This document shows, piece after piece, positions 54,028 to 64,000 of a stretch of DNA of 64,000 bases (the first letter of the stretch is position 1; every line of letters starts with the position of its first letter). The notes under the pieces were generated by a model. It saw only the letters and a program-made list of their open reading frames with translations, had not been told where the DNA came from and searched no databases. The position numbers and the translations under genes were made by a program. The DNA is from Anaeramoeba flamelloides. Taxonomy: Eukaryota; Metamonada; Anaeramoebidae. The stretch covers positions 5,332,001-5,396,000 of the forward strand of contig JANTQA010000033.1 of the NCBI GenBank assembly GCA_027625915.1, given 5' to 3'.

Positions 54028-54965
54028 ATGTCAAACATTGAGATCAAGTCTGAAAAAAAAATAAAAAGTACACAAACAATTACCGAACCACTGGAATCAC
54101 AAACAACCACTCAAGTCACACAAAATAATTCACCAAAAAATAAAAACCATCTGAGCTTAAATGTAAAACCGCTTTCTTCGAATTATAGAACAAAAAACAC
54201 AAATAATCAAAAGCATAGTCACAACCACAAGGAGAGCCACAGACACAGACACAGACGCAGACGCCGACACAGCCACACACACAAGCACACCAACAGACAC
54301 AAATACAGGTCTGATCAGAACCAGGATCGCAAAAATAATGAGAAAGAAAAAGCTGTTGTGGAACTGGGCCAAAACAAAGAAAAGAAAAGAAAACGCTACA
54401 ATGACGATCGAGAAAAAAAAATGACAAAACTTGCAACTATCGGCCGAAAAAAGCACACCGACGACATTGGTATCGTCTTAGGATTTAATCAACAGCAAAA
54501 ACAAAAAACACAAACTCATAACCCTATCAAAAAAAAAGTGGCCGTAAAAAGAAATCAAACAGTCTCGCATAGCACAATTAAAGGCAGACTCAAACAAAGA
54601 ATGTTCGTCTCGAAAAATTCCATTCGAACAAAAGTCAGGACACACCCAAGAGACGACATTGTCCCTCGAAAAAAAATACAAATAGACAAGGAGAGGAAAA
54701 AGGAAACCTCTTTGAACAAAATGAAAGAATATACCTTAAGAAAAAAATTCCTTGTTGATCAAAACCCTTTTATAAAATTCACTGATAACAACCAAATACA
54801 ATCGAGTGTTTCCTTAGTTAAAAAAAAGGACATCAACGATTACGAGTACGACAATATTGGCTTTTTAATTAAAAAATCAAAGTTTGTTTTTCTTTTTTTC
54901 TTTTTTTCTTATTTTCTTATTTTCGGTTTTACAGAATGTTAAATAACCCGTGTCAACTTAAATAA
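54028..54965 (+). CDS. Unrecognised His/Arg-rich basic protein (about 295-305 residues)
   Basis: ATG at 54028 (an upstream in-frame TTG is not used). The protein is very basic. Residues about 60-93 are a His/Arg/Lys run encoded by CACAGA-type repeats. Later parts with MFVSKNSIRTKVRTHPRDDI and KMKEYTLRKKFLVDQNPFIK look more ordered. I do not recognise a domain; a nuclear or RNA-binding role would be a guess. Two ends are possible. Unspliced, the frame runs to TAA at 54942 and gains a Phe-rich hydrophobic tail. With a 53-base intron (GTTTGT at 54882, TTTACAG ending 54934) the tail is removed and the protein ends at 54965. I prefer the spliced form because the hydrophobic tail has intron-like sequence. 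Both ends lie in the left terminus of the adjoining TIR element. Confidence 0.6.
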
Positions 54966-55953
54966 TTGTCGTTTTTTAAACTTTAACTGTGGTTTTTTGA
55001 AAAACGTGTTTTTAATTGTTGTTTTCCAACTTTTTTCAGTTGTTTTCGTTTTTTAATTGTGGTCAACAATGAAAAATTTTCAAAAGTGTGTTTATTTTTA
55101 AAAAGGAAGTATATCTTGACAATATACTTTCATTCTCACAAGTCCTATAATTGAAATTTTTATTCAAAGTTTTCAAGAAATATTATTTCTCCGATTTGAT
55201 TGAAAAATTGAAAGATCTTATTATAATCTATGAAAATTTATATTATAAGAGATTTAATTTCCTCTCATTATTAAACTTGTTGAAAATGAATTGATTTATA
55301 AATAGTTTGGTCATTGGGTATGTTCTTGTAGAATTTTAGATCAGATAAAATATGGGTTAATTAACTTTTGATTCAATATGAAATATTCTTTCATTTTGGA
55401 TTCTTATCTCCTCCAATATAGGCAAAAAAAAACAAGTAAATAAAGTCAACCAAATACAAGATATGATCTGAAGACGATAGGTTGTCGGAAAAAAGAAAAT
55501 GAATTGAAATTTTTGGTCCTCTTTTTCAAAAAACTTTGAAAAATTGATATTTCATTTTGAATATGCAGAGATACAAGTAAAAAAGTTTTTAAGGAACTTG
55601 TTTTATCCTTTTTATTGATTTTTTTTGTATTTATTCAAATTGAAAGATTTGGTTGATTGTGGATTTTGGTCTTGTTTTGTTTAAATTTGGTTGAATTAGA
55701 TCTCTTTGATCAGGAGATTGGCCTTGAAGGTTGTAGAAAAAAACTTGATAATATGATCTATTTAGTATATTGTTTGATTTGAAATTAGAGTTAAACTGAA
55801 CTGTATTTTTTTTATTGAACACAAAATAAAAACAGAAAACCACAGTTATTGAAAAAAAAAAAACCTTTAAAAAAAAAAAACCACAGTTATTTCAAAAAAA
55901 AACACAAATAATTTTCAAAAACACATATTAAAACGCCGACACGGGTTATTGAA
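54939..55953. mobile_element. TIR element of about 1 kb at the 3' end of the His/Arg-rich gene
   Basis: Left end TTAAATAACCCGTGTC and right end GACACGGGTTATTGAA are inverted repeats; ACTGTGGTTTTTT near the left is mirrored by AAAACCACAGTTA near the right. The interior has a 70-codon minus-strand frame of doubtful meaning. ACCCG near the end recalls R5. Confidence 0.65.
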
Positions 55954-56387
55954 CATACTGTATACCTAACTCCCTTTCTTTCTTTCTGAAATTTTTATTT
56001 CATCTTTTGATACCTTTTCTTCTTTTTTCTTCTGGGGTTTAATAACAACAAGAAATTCGCAATTTTTTTTAAATTTGTGGGTAAATTCAATTAAAAAAAG
56101 TTTTAATTTTGTCTGAAAGTCAAAAAAGTAAAAACTTTATTAGGTAAAAGGATTTTCACCTTAGTTGATTATCTAAAAGTTACTACGAATTTTCAACTCT
56201 CAATTAGGAGAATATTTCCAGAAATTGAACTAAAATATTTCTTTTAAAATGGATAATAACAGTTTACAGTTAAAACGAAATTACCCGAATCAAAATTTTA
56301 TCTCAAAGTTCAATAACAAAAAGATTAATTAAATCACAAAAATTATCTTTTCCTATTGACTTTGTAAAGAGATTTGGGTGTTTAAGG
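55954..56387. other. Gene-free spacer
   Basis: Nothing supported. Confidence 0.35.
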
Positions 56388-57138
56388 GATTAGCGTCACC
56401 AGAGATTTCACTTTAATCAAAGTATGTTGTTATTGGGCTTATCTGCATTAGTGCTACATGGCTCAAATAGCCCTAAAAAATCTATTTTAAATCCTATTGC
56501 ACAATAAACTATTGAATTTTTTACTTAGATACTATTAAAAATTATCATTTGGAAATTTTTTTATTTTTTATTCCTTTACCATATCTAAAAATAGAAATTT
56601 AGAATAAAAGTATTCTGACATTTAATAATTCATATTTAGAACTTCCAAAAGTTACTATTTTTTGAATTTGATATTTTCAAAGATTAACTCAATTATGATC
56701 AACATATAAACCCAAAGACTAATTAATTTGGTTTCCTTTTTATAAAGCTAATTGTAGCATCAATATATTTCCATGATATCAGAAATAATTGGTCAAACAA
56801 ATCTATTGGTTTAATTATTTAATTTTTAAAAAAAACAGAATATTCAACTACTAATCTACATTTCGCCATAAAATTAAGAAATACATTTTGCAACTTTGGA
56901 GTCTGAATATTGATAATTCAACCTTTAAATTTGTGAAAAATGCAGATTTTTTTCTGAAATTGTTGGACTTTTTTTACGAATACATAGATCATTTTTAATT
57001 GATGAGATCAACAAATATTACTACTTGACTAATCGATTTTTTAGAGACATTTGAACCATTTAGCACCAATGCAGATAGGCCCAATAACAACATACTTTGA
57101 TAATAGGATTCTCGTTGGTAGACGCTAATCCCTTAAAA
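56388..57138. mobile_element. R3 element copy E (best preserved)
   Basis: 751 bp. TTAAGGGATTAGCGTCACC at the left and GTAGACGCTAATCCCTTAA at the right, so TTAA lies at both edges. Outer arms pair over about 100 bp (ATCAAAGTATGTTGTTATTGGG with its complement). An inner inverted pair surrounds TGAATATTGATAATTCAACC. No ORF. TTAA edges suggest piggyBac-type target use, although the terminal bases differ from typical piggyBac ends. Confidence 0.8.
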
Positions 57139-57235
57139 TATTATTAAATGGAAGATATTTTTGAATTTGGAATAAAAATTGTCACAATTTGGAAAAAAAG
57201 TTCGAAACAGGAAAAAAATTTCTACACAATTTTTA

Positions 57236-57480
57236 ATTGGAAAAATTAATAGAAACTGAAAATGAAAAATAAGATCAACCAACTAAAAGAAGAAAATAAT
57301 TAACATAAAAGAACAATTCACTTTATTATTATCAAACCAACAAACACAATCTAAATTTACATTTCTTATTGAAATCAAATCGTAAGAGTGGTTTTGGAGA
57401 TCCGAAAAAATAATCAAATTTTCCAACAAATTTTTAATGATAGATCAATCAAATTAACAAACACAATTTTTAATTGACCA
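57236..57480. repeat. R14 repeat copy 1
   Basis: Shares AAATAAgATCAAcCAAcTAAaA, TCAAACCAACAAACACAAT and TGGTTTTGGAGATC with 58840-59010 and 59090-59200; inverted relative at 29270-29370. Non-coding. Confidence 0.5.
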
Positions 57481-57667
57481 TTTTCACGAGATGATGCCAA
57501 TTTTGAATCCGGTATATTCCCATAAAATTAATCATTTAATCCACATTTTAACACAAATTGATGTTTTTAAAGCTAAAAAAATGTTGTACAAAAGTATACA
57601 AATAAATTCGAAGGAAAAGTACAAATGTAATAATTTTAAAAAATAGAATTTCATTTTTGTATTTCTT

Positions 57668-57870
57668 TAGTTTAGGGGACTAGTTTCTATTATTTTTTTT
57701 TATTTGACCAATTTCTAAATAAAGAATCCTTATCTAGAAATATACATTATATTGAAAATTTACAGGGGATTTCAAATCTAAGTAATTTGTAAAAAATTTT
57801 CTCAATATCTATTAAATTTAGCTAAAAAATTTATAAAGATTAGTCACTTAAGGAATATTTGAGATAAAAT
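57668..57870. mobile_element. Solo copy of the R2-A inner fold-back
   Basis: GACTAGTTTCTATTA, CCAATTTCTAAATAA and TTTTCTCAATATCTATTAAATTTAG match 4338-4520 in order. Its separate occurrence shows that the centre of R2 copy A is an independent element. Confidence 0.65.
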
Positions 57871-57941
57871 TAAAACTAAAAGAAAAAAAGAAAATTGTGT
57901 GAGTATGACCACGGAATTTCCACAAAAAGTTGGTTCAAATA

Positions 57942-58168
57942 TTACTGTTAATTACAAAATAAATGGATAAAAATTTTCATTCAGCTTTCCAGAAAAATCT
58001 AACTTCTAAAAATTAAAACATCTCATCAAAGACCCAATACTAAAAGATAAATTCATAATTTAAGCTTCTTTTCGGAATTAAAAATTTGAATTGTTGCCCC
58101 ATTTATAAAATATTTTTATGGAAAGTTGAATGAAAATTTTGTTTCATTTATTTTGTAACAAATAGTAT
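57942..58168. mobile_element. R12 element copy 2
   Basis: 227 bp with inverted ends TACTGTTAATTACAAAATAA and TTATTTTGTAACAAATAGTA, and AATTTTCATTCAGCTTTCC mirrored by GGAAAGTTGAATGAAAATT. Confidence 0.75.
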
Positions 58169-58188
58169 AAAAAATCTTTGAACCTTGA

Positions 58189-58445
58189 CCCTAATAAAAA
58201 AATTTTTTTATAACATGTTATAAACTTGTTGTAAAGGGCTTATAAACGTTTAAAATGTTATAAAAATTTTATAATAACAACTTTTATAAAAAGATTTTGT
58301 TATAAAATGTGTTATAAAATTTGTAACATGTTGAAGCCTCTTATAAGAATATTTTTCAAAAAATATTGAAAAAATCATCATATAAAAGGAAATTTTGTTA
58401 TAAAACTGTTATATAGATTTTATATAACAAGTTTTTTTATTAGGG
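58189..58445. mobile_element. R10 hairpin element, ends CCCTAATAAAAAAA
   Basis: 257 bp with ends CCCTAATAAAAAAATTTTTTT and TTTTTTTATTAGGG. The interior is full of short TTATAAAA/TATAACA inverted words, so the whole segment can fold. Confidence 0.65.
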
Positions 58446-59731
58446 GAAACAAAAAATGTATTATTTTGTAAATATCCTTTAGGATATTCGTAAATTGCAT
58501 TTGTTACAAAATTTTTTTGAGTTGTAAAAGTTTTCATGAAGTTGAAGAGGTATCTCTTTCGTTTGGTTTCTTACACCCTTAGATTGTAATTTCCAACAAC
58601 AACAATAATGTAAATTGAGATCTTTTATTTATTTTTTTGAATTGGTCATTTTTAAATTAAAAAAAATTACCTGTTAAAAATTTTTTTAAAAAGAGATAAT
58701 TTGTCTTTATGAGATTCAATGCTATTAGATTATGGGATGTGTTGTTGATGGGCATTTTTGTGAGAATATAACCAATTTACGAGTGGTCACCTTCTCAAGA
58801 AAATGGTTATTGGCAACCTTACTCAAAACAAAAAGTAAAATCAATTAATAAAAGAAGAAACAAATTAACTTGAAATAATAATCCATTATATTACTTTCAA
58901 TCAAATAAACAAAAACAATTTAAATTTCCTTTCAAATCAAAGTCCAATGAGTGGCTTTGGAGATCTCAAAAATAGTCAACTTATAATCCCATTTAGAATT
59001 GAAATACCGATAATAGATCGATCAACATAACTAACTGTTAGTTGAAAAAGTGAAACAGTGAAAAAAAGTGAAATATGATTTTTAATTGGTAACCGTAATA
59101 GAAAACGAAAAATAAAATCAATTAATAAAATAAAAAAATAAATTAACTTCAAATAATAATCCATTCTATTATTTTCAATCAAACCAACAAACACAATTTA
59201 AATCTTTATTTATTATAATTTTGAATACAACTCTGTCAATTTCCAAGTGTCACCTTTTGGCACTTTTTAGAGATCTCGATGATTTTTTTTTTCTTTTTTT
59301 TCATTTTTCTTTCATTTCTTTTTCAAATTTTTGATTTTTTTTTTTATTCTTTTTTTTTTTTTTTGAGTAAAAGATCATTTGGAAAAAAAAAAAAAGATCT
59401 TCAAAAATACAAATACTCCTGAACAAAATTGTGGCTATATATGTAATTTAAAATTTATTTAATTATCAACAAATCTTTATATTAACATTTTTTACATGAT
59501 CAGTCAGTAATAAAAAAAACTGAAATGCTCTTTTCAAAAATTAATTCACTTTTTTTTTAAGGGTTTGATATTTTCATTTTTTATAATTTTTAAAATACCA
59601 GGCTTTTATATGTTAATAATAATTTAAAAAGTGAATTATTAATCAGATTAAATTATTAGTTGTTCTGAAATACAAAAGAACTTTTTTTTTTTCTTCCAAT
59701 TTATTATTTCTTGCGAGCCACAATTTTTGAA
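58446..59731. other. Gene-free region with R14 copies
   Basis: 58840-59010 and 59090-59200 are R14 copies in direct orientation. The rest is T-rich and A-rich runs (notably 59280-59400). No gene supported before the proposed first TBC exon. Confidence 0.4.
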
Positions 59732-62700
59732 ATGGAGTTTACATTAAATAATCTGTTTCATATTATAACTTCTTTAAAATCTATTTTATTAACTTAAATT
59801 ACACAAAAAAATTTCTAAAAAAATCTGATCTTAAATATTAGCAAACAAATGTTAGATTATTAAAGAAAAATTCTTATTACTTTACCCTTTTTTTAACAAT
59901 TTATTTTTGGAAAAAAAAAATGTTTAAATAATTTATTATTCATTCTTGTATTGTCATATTATTTATAATTATTATAATAGAAATCCAATTATTTCTGAAA
60001 AGGAATTTGAAACCCAAACAAATAAAGAATTAGAATGTGTAAAACGATGGCAAATTTTTATCCAAAATCCTGAAATTGCTTTATTAAAAAGAGATAAGGT
60101 TTGCAATCATTTTTTCAAAACTATTATTTTTATATTTTATAGTTATACCAAATATAAAATACCGAAACTTTAATTTGTCCTAGTAAATGTAAAAATTAAT
60201 TTAAAAAAAAATTTGTCATATAATATTTTTACCAAATAATTTACAAATGGAAAGAATTCTTAAGGAATTTATTTAGAAATGAAAAAAAAAAAAAAATGAA
60301 AATTAATAAATTTTCAACACTCACAGAAATAATAAAAATTACCAAAATCACCAAAATCTTAGAAAACACAAAAAATTTTTGTTTCAACAAAATATTTTTG
60401 GAAAGTAACAAATTAGGCTCTATTAATAAAATGAAGAAGATTTGGTAACGTTAATTCAGAGAATATTAGATTTTTGAAGAAAAAAAGCCACAGAAAGAAC
60501 AAAATTCACATAACCAAAAGCTAAATAATCATTTTTTTAAATATTTTTGATTTTTTTAAACATTACCTTTCGATTTACTCAAACAAATAAAAGATTTCTG
60601 TGGAAGTTTTTCTGAAATGTGAATTTTTCATTGTTCTTTGTTTTTTAATACAGTCAGTTTCACCTTAAAGAAATAAACTTTCAATGAAATTTAAGGCACA
60701 GAAAAATCTCAAATAAAGGATTAAAATTTGGAATTTTTTTTTACCCAAATTATTTTACTAGAATTTGAATTTTGTGCCTTATTTTGAAATTTTTTGTTCC
60801 TTAAATTTTGTTGAAAGTTTGTTTCTTAAAAGTTGAACTGACTGTAAAATATTTTTGAGTGAAATATAAAAAAGATATCTTAAATTTTAATTGAACTATT
60901 TTATATCCATTATTGATTCAATTAAAAAAGATCTAATTTTAACAACCTATTATTGTGTACATGACCTGAAAAAAGAATTATTTTATTTTTAAAAAAATTT
61001 TAAAAGTCAGTTTTTTTAAATATTTTTTTCCAATATAATTTTTTAACTATATATATTGGAAACATTAATTTTCAATGAAAAGTTTCAGTTTCAATATTTC
61101 TCATTGGGTGCATTAATACAATTCCCTGAATAACCAAAATATGTCTTTTTTTTTTTTTTACTAATACAAAAAGATATAGAAACTTTTAACTCTTTTTACA
61201 TTACAATTTTTTTTGTACAAATTTCAAAAATTAAATATTTTTTCCTATTCTAGGATTGATCTTAAAAGAAAAATCCAAGTATAATTAAAAAGAATTCAGA
61301 AAATAACATTCAGGTAAATATAATTATGCCTTCATGATTTTTAATTTTTATAAGAATAAATTTATAATTTAATATTTTTCCATTTTAGATACTTATGTTA
61401 TTTCCATAACAAAATATCAATTAAATCTCATTAAATACTTCTTTCGATAGATTCTATAAGGTATTTCCAAAAAAGTGGGGCATTTTTTGTTACATTTCAT
61501 AAAAAATAATCTTTGTTAGTGGTAGTATTCATTAATTGATGATATCGAATTAAGCTAAATATTAATACCAATTGAATAAATGGCTAAGGTATTTATTATA
61601 TTATAAGTTGGATGAAATATTTTCAAAAAATGAAAAAAAAAAATGAGCACTTTTTTTGGTGAAAACAATGTACGACCAATTTCAATAAAAAACTGGAAAT
61701 ATGGAAACGGTACAAATGTTTTTTTTTTAAAAATAAAATGCCTTTATATGTTTTCAATTCTATTTGAAAATTTGTTGTGATTAAACAAGTTATGAAAACG
61801 ATTTTTTCAATCAAAAAGAAAATAATAAACACCAATTTTAGCACCTAAAAAATACCCGATAAAATCTAGATCAGAAAATTTAATATATTTTATTTATGTA
61901 ATACAATACTAAGAAACAAATTAAATTATTATAAAGAATGGATAAATAGTTTTTAATGATTTTGAATGTTTAAATGCTTTTTTGAAGATTTAGTTTAAAG
62001 GATATATTTAAAAATAAATTTGCCCCACTTTATTGGAAATAGCTTATTTGGTGTTACCATAGAACCCAAATATAATAAATCCCAGTGAATTTTTAAGAGG
62101 TATTTCTCAAAAAATAAGATGACAAAAATCAAAATAGAAATTTCATTTCTTAAACAATAAAATAACTAATATAAAAGGTATGTAATCCTTTTATTTATCT
62201 CTTCTCGTGTAATCTGACTCTTCATGTTCAAAATCAAAGAGAAATTGTGTATGATACTTTTCAAGTAAATGGTGTCAAATTTTTTTTTAATCATTTTATT
62301 TTTTTCAGAAATGTATGGTTTGTTCAGGTATTTCTTTTATGAATATTAACTCTAATTGGAAGTTTATTATTTCTCTTATTTCTCAACAATCTTATGTTGG
62401 TTTATGATAAAAAAAAAAAGTAAAATTTTCATTTTTGGCTTTTCAACGTTGAGTGAAATGAGGTTTAGTTTTGGTAATGAATAAACTATTGATTAGATTA
62501 TTATTAGACATTCCACTTATATTTTTGAAATTAGCCTATTTATTAAATTTTGAGAAAAAAATAAAATTTAATTCAAAAATCCCTCTGTTAAATTAAACAA
62601 AAAATACAAAATAAATTGTAAGGAATAAAAACATAATTTCAAAACAATTTTTTATTAATGAAAAAGAATGAATAGGTACCCAATAATAAAATAAAAAAAA

Positions 62701-64000
62701 ATAACTAAATATTAAAATCACTCAAAAAGAAACAAATCTTAACATTCTTACATTTATATTAATAAAATTCAAATTTACAATCTATCCAATAGATTTTTAT
62801 ATAAACATTTTTGTTTTTAATTTCATTATTATTTTTTATAAATTTTAATTTGTATAATCATATTAAATTCAACATCTATATAATAACAACAATTCTTATA
62901 ATTTTTCTTTTTTTTTAATTTAGTTCTTTGATAATATTATGAGAGGAGTACCCAACCGTTTCCGTGGAAATATTTGGTTTATATTAAGTGGTGCAGATCA
63001 ACTGATGAAACAAGATCAAGAAAATTTATTTAAAAAACTTAAAAAAATCAAAAATCCAAAGGCTGAAGAATTAATCAAAAAAGATCTTGATAGAACTCTT
63101 ACAACCCACAGAGGATATATTGAAAAAACAGAGTATTAACAGATCTTTATATACAAATTATTTTCTTTATCTATTATTTTCTTATATTTTTCCTATTAAA
63201 GAAAATTTTAATAATTTTATTAATAACATTTATGGATATTTTATTTCGTTTTTTTTTTTTTTTTTTTTTTTTTATTAAAAATAATAGACAAAACCGATTA
63301 TTAGATGTACTTATAGCCTGGATGAATTACGAAAAAAATGAATGTGGATATTCACAAGGAATGAATTTCATTGCAGCGATTTTATTACTTTTTTTAGATG
63401 AAGAGCAAGCCTTTTGGACACTTGTTGCTCTCATGGAAAATTATAATCTTTCCGAGATGTACAAACCAGGATTTCCATATCTAGAAATAGCAACATATCA
63501 ATGGGATCGTTTATTAGAAAAATTTTTACCAAAATTATATAATCATTTCCAGTTTCTATTCCTAACATCAGATATTTATACATCAAGATGGTTTTTAACA
63601 ATGTTTTCAACAACATTTTCCATCCACACAACTTTAAAATTAATGGATTTCTTCTTTTTTGATGGTTGGAAATTTAGATTTCAAATTTGTATATCATTGT
63701 TAAAAAGTTTCCAAAAATCGTTTTTATTATTACCCTTTGAAGATATAGTCTCAACATTATTAAACTTTGACGAAAGTACCGTAGATTTTCCTAAAATTTT
63801 TAAAAATGCAAAAAAAATAAAACTATCAACAAATGATTTAGAAAAATGGGAAAATGAATTTAAAGAAAAAAAGAAAGAAAAGCAAGTAAAAGAAAATGAA
63901 ATAGAAATCGAAAAAAAAAATCAAAATCAAAAGGAAAAGGAAAAAGAAAAAGAAAAGGAAAAGGAAAAGGAAAGGGAAAAGGAAAATGAAAATGAAAAGG
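59732..64000 (+). CDS. TBC-domain Rab GTPase-activating protein (partial, runs off the window)
   Basis: Switches off Rab GTPases by speeding GTP hydrolysis. Exons: 59981-60098, 62924-63132 and 63288 to beyond 64000, with in-phase GT-AG joins (donors GTTTGC and GTATTA; acceptors TTTAG and AATAG). A 23-base first exon at 59732-59754 (ATG, donor GTTTCA) also joins in phase but is only tentative. Motifs in order: RGVPNRFRGNIWFILSG (TBC start), IKKDLDRT with the catalytic arginine finger, GYSQGMNFIA with the glutamine finger, then the helical remainder (SRWFLTMFSTTF, LMDFFFFDGWKF). Both catalytic residues are present, so activity is expected. A Lys/Glu tract begins near 63860 and the gene continues out of the window. 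The second intron, 2825 bases, is far longer than its neighbours and contains two TIR elements. Confidence 0.88.
60649..60846. mobile_element. R1 MITE copy 5, in the TBC gene intron
   Basis: TACAGTCAGTTTCACC at the left and GTTGAACTGACTGTA at the right: TA on both sides followed by CAGTCAGTT, the clearest ends in the family. Confidence 0.85.
61462..62041. mobile_element. R11 TIR element, in the TBC gene intron
   Basis: 580 bp. Ends TATTTCCAAAAAAGTGGGGCA and TGCCCCACTTTATTGGAAATA, bounded by TA. No transposase frame inside; a Tc1/mariner-type non-autonomous element is likely. Confidence 0.75.

Noticed and set aside
55631-55843. 70-codon minus-strand frame (SPDQRDLIQPNLNKTRPKS part)
   Set aside because: It looks mildly coding but has only a non-ATG start, lies in a TIR element, and I found no splice partners in phase.
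1-64000. CRISPR arrays, bacterial operons, phage or retroelement genes
   Set aside because: None seen: repeats are dispersed or inverted rather than regularly spaced with unique spacers, and no reverse transcriptase, integrase or capsid motif was found in the long frames.

Overview
This window is nuclear DNA of a protist-like eukaryote. Spacers are extremely A+T-rich and long, genes are sparse, several genes are split by GT-AG introns, and there is a nuclear-type tRNA with internal promoter boxes. Recognisable proteins are eukaryotic: Ras, a ZNF598/Hel2-type ubiquitin ligase, an NBR1-like autophagy receptor and a TBC RabGAP. All stops fit the standard code. Lys/Glu/Asn-rich tracts built on a GAAAAA hexamer recur in unrelated proteins, a style I associate with Anaeramoeba-like or other A+T-rich amoebae; that placement is inference.

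Layout: Ras GTPase (5.2-6.2 kb, minus). A 1329-residue protein with a long charged tail and a C-terminal HNH nuclease module (12.4-16.4, minus). ZNF598/Hel2 (20.3-22.1, minus). A D-2-hydroxyacid dehydrogenase of the glyoxylate/hydroxypyruvate reductase type (26.9-27.9, plus). A bacterial-type UvrA-like double ATPase without a UvrB-binding domain (32.4-35.2, plus). NBR1-like PB1-FW-UBA receptor (38.7-40.7, minus). An unrecognised three-exon gene (46.7-49.6, plus). tRNA-Arg(UCU) (53.3, minus). An unrecognised His/Arg-rich protein (54.0-54.9, plus). The start of a TBC-domain RabGAP gene that runs off the right edge (59.7-64.0, plus). Several short, weaker candidates are marked as such.

The genes do not form a pathway; each is a separate eukaryotic unit. 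What ties the window together is its load of short non-autonomous DNA elements with terminal inverted repeats (TIRs) or complete fold-back structure. I count at least ten families, several in multiple copies, nested in one another and inside introns. No intact transposase was found. Two introns (2.1 and 2.8 kb, against 0.05-0.4 kb elsewhere) appear to have grown by such insertions, and one element abuts the 3' end of a coding sequence.

The observations most worth following are the giant HNH protein, the horizontally acquired UvrA-like gene with a sharp internal change in base composition, the NBR1-like receptor without a visible ZZ finger, the fold-back element with perfect 46-bp arms near Ras, and the element nest at 50.5-52.8 kb. 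Exon joins were derived by eye from splice signals and reading phase and were not tested against transcripts.
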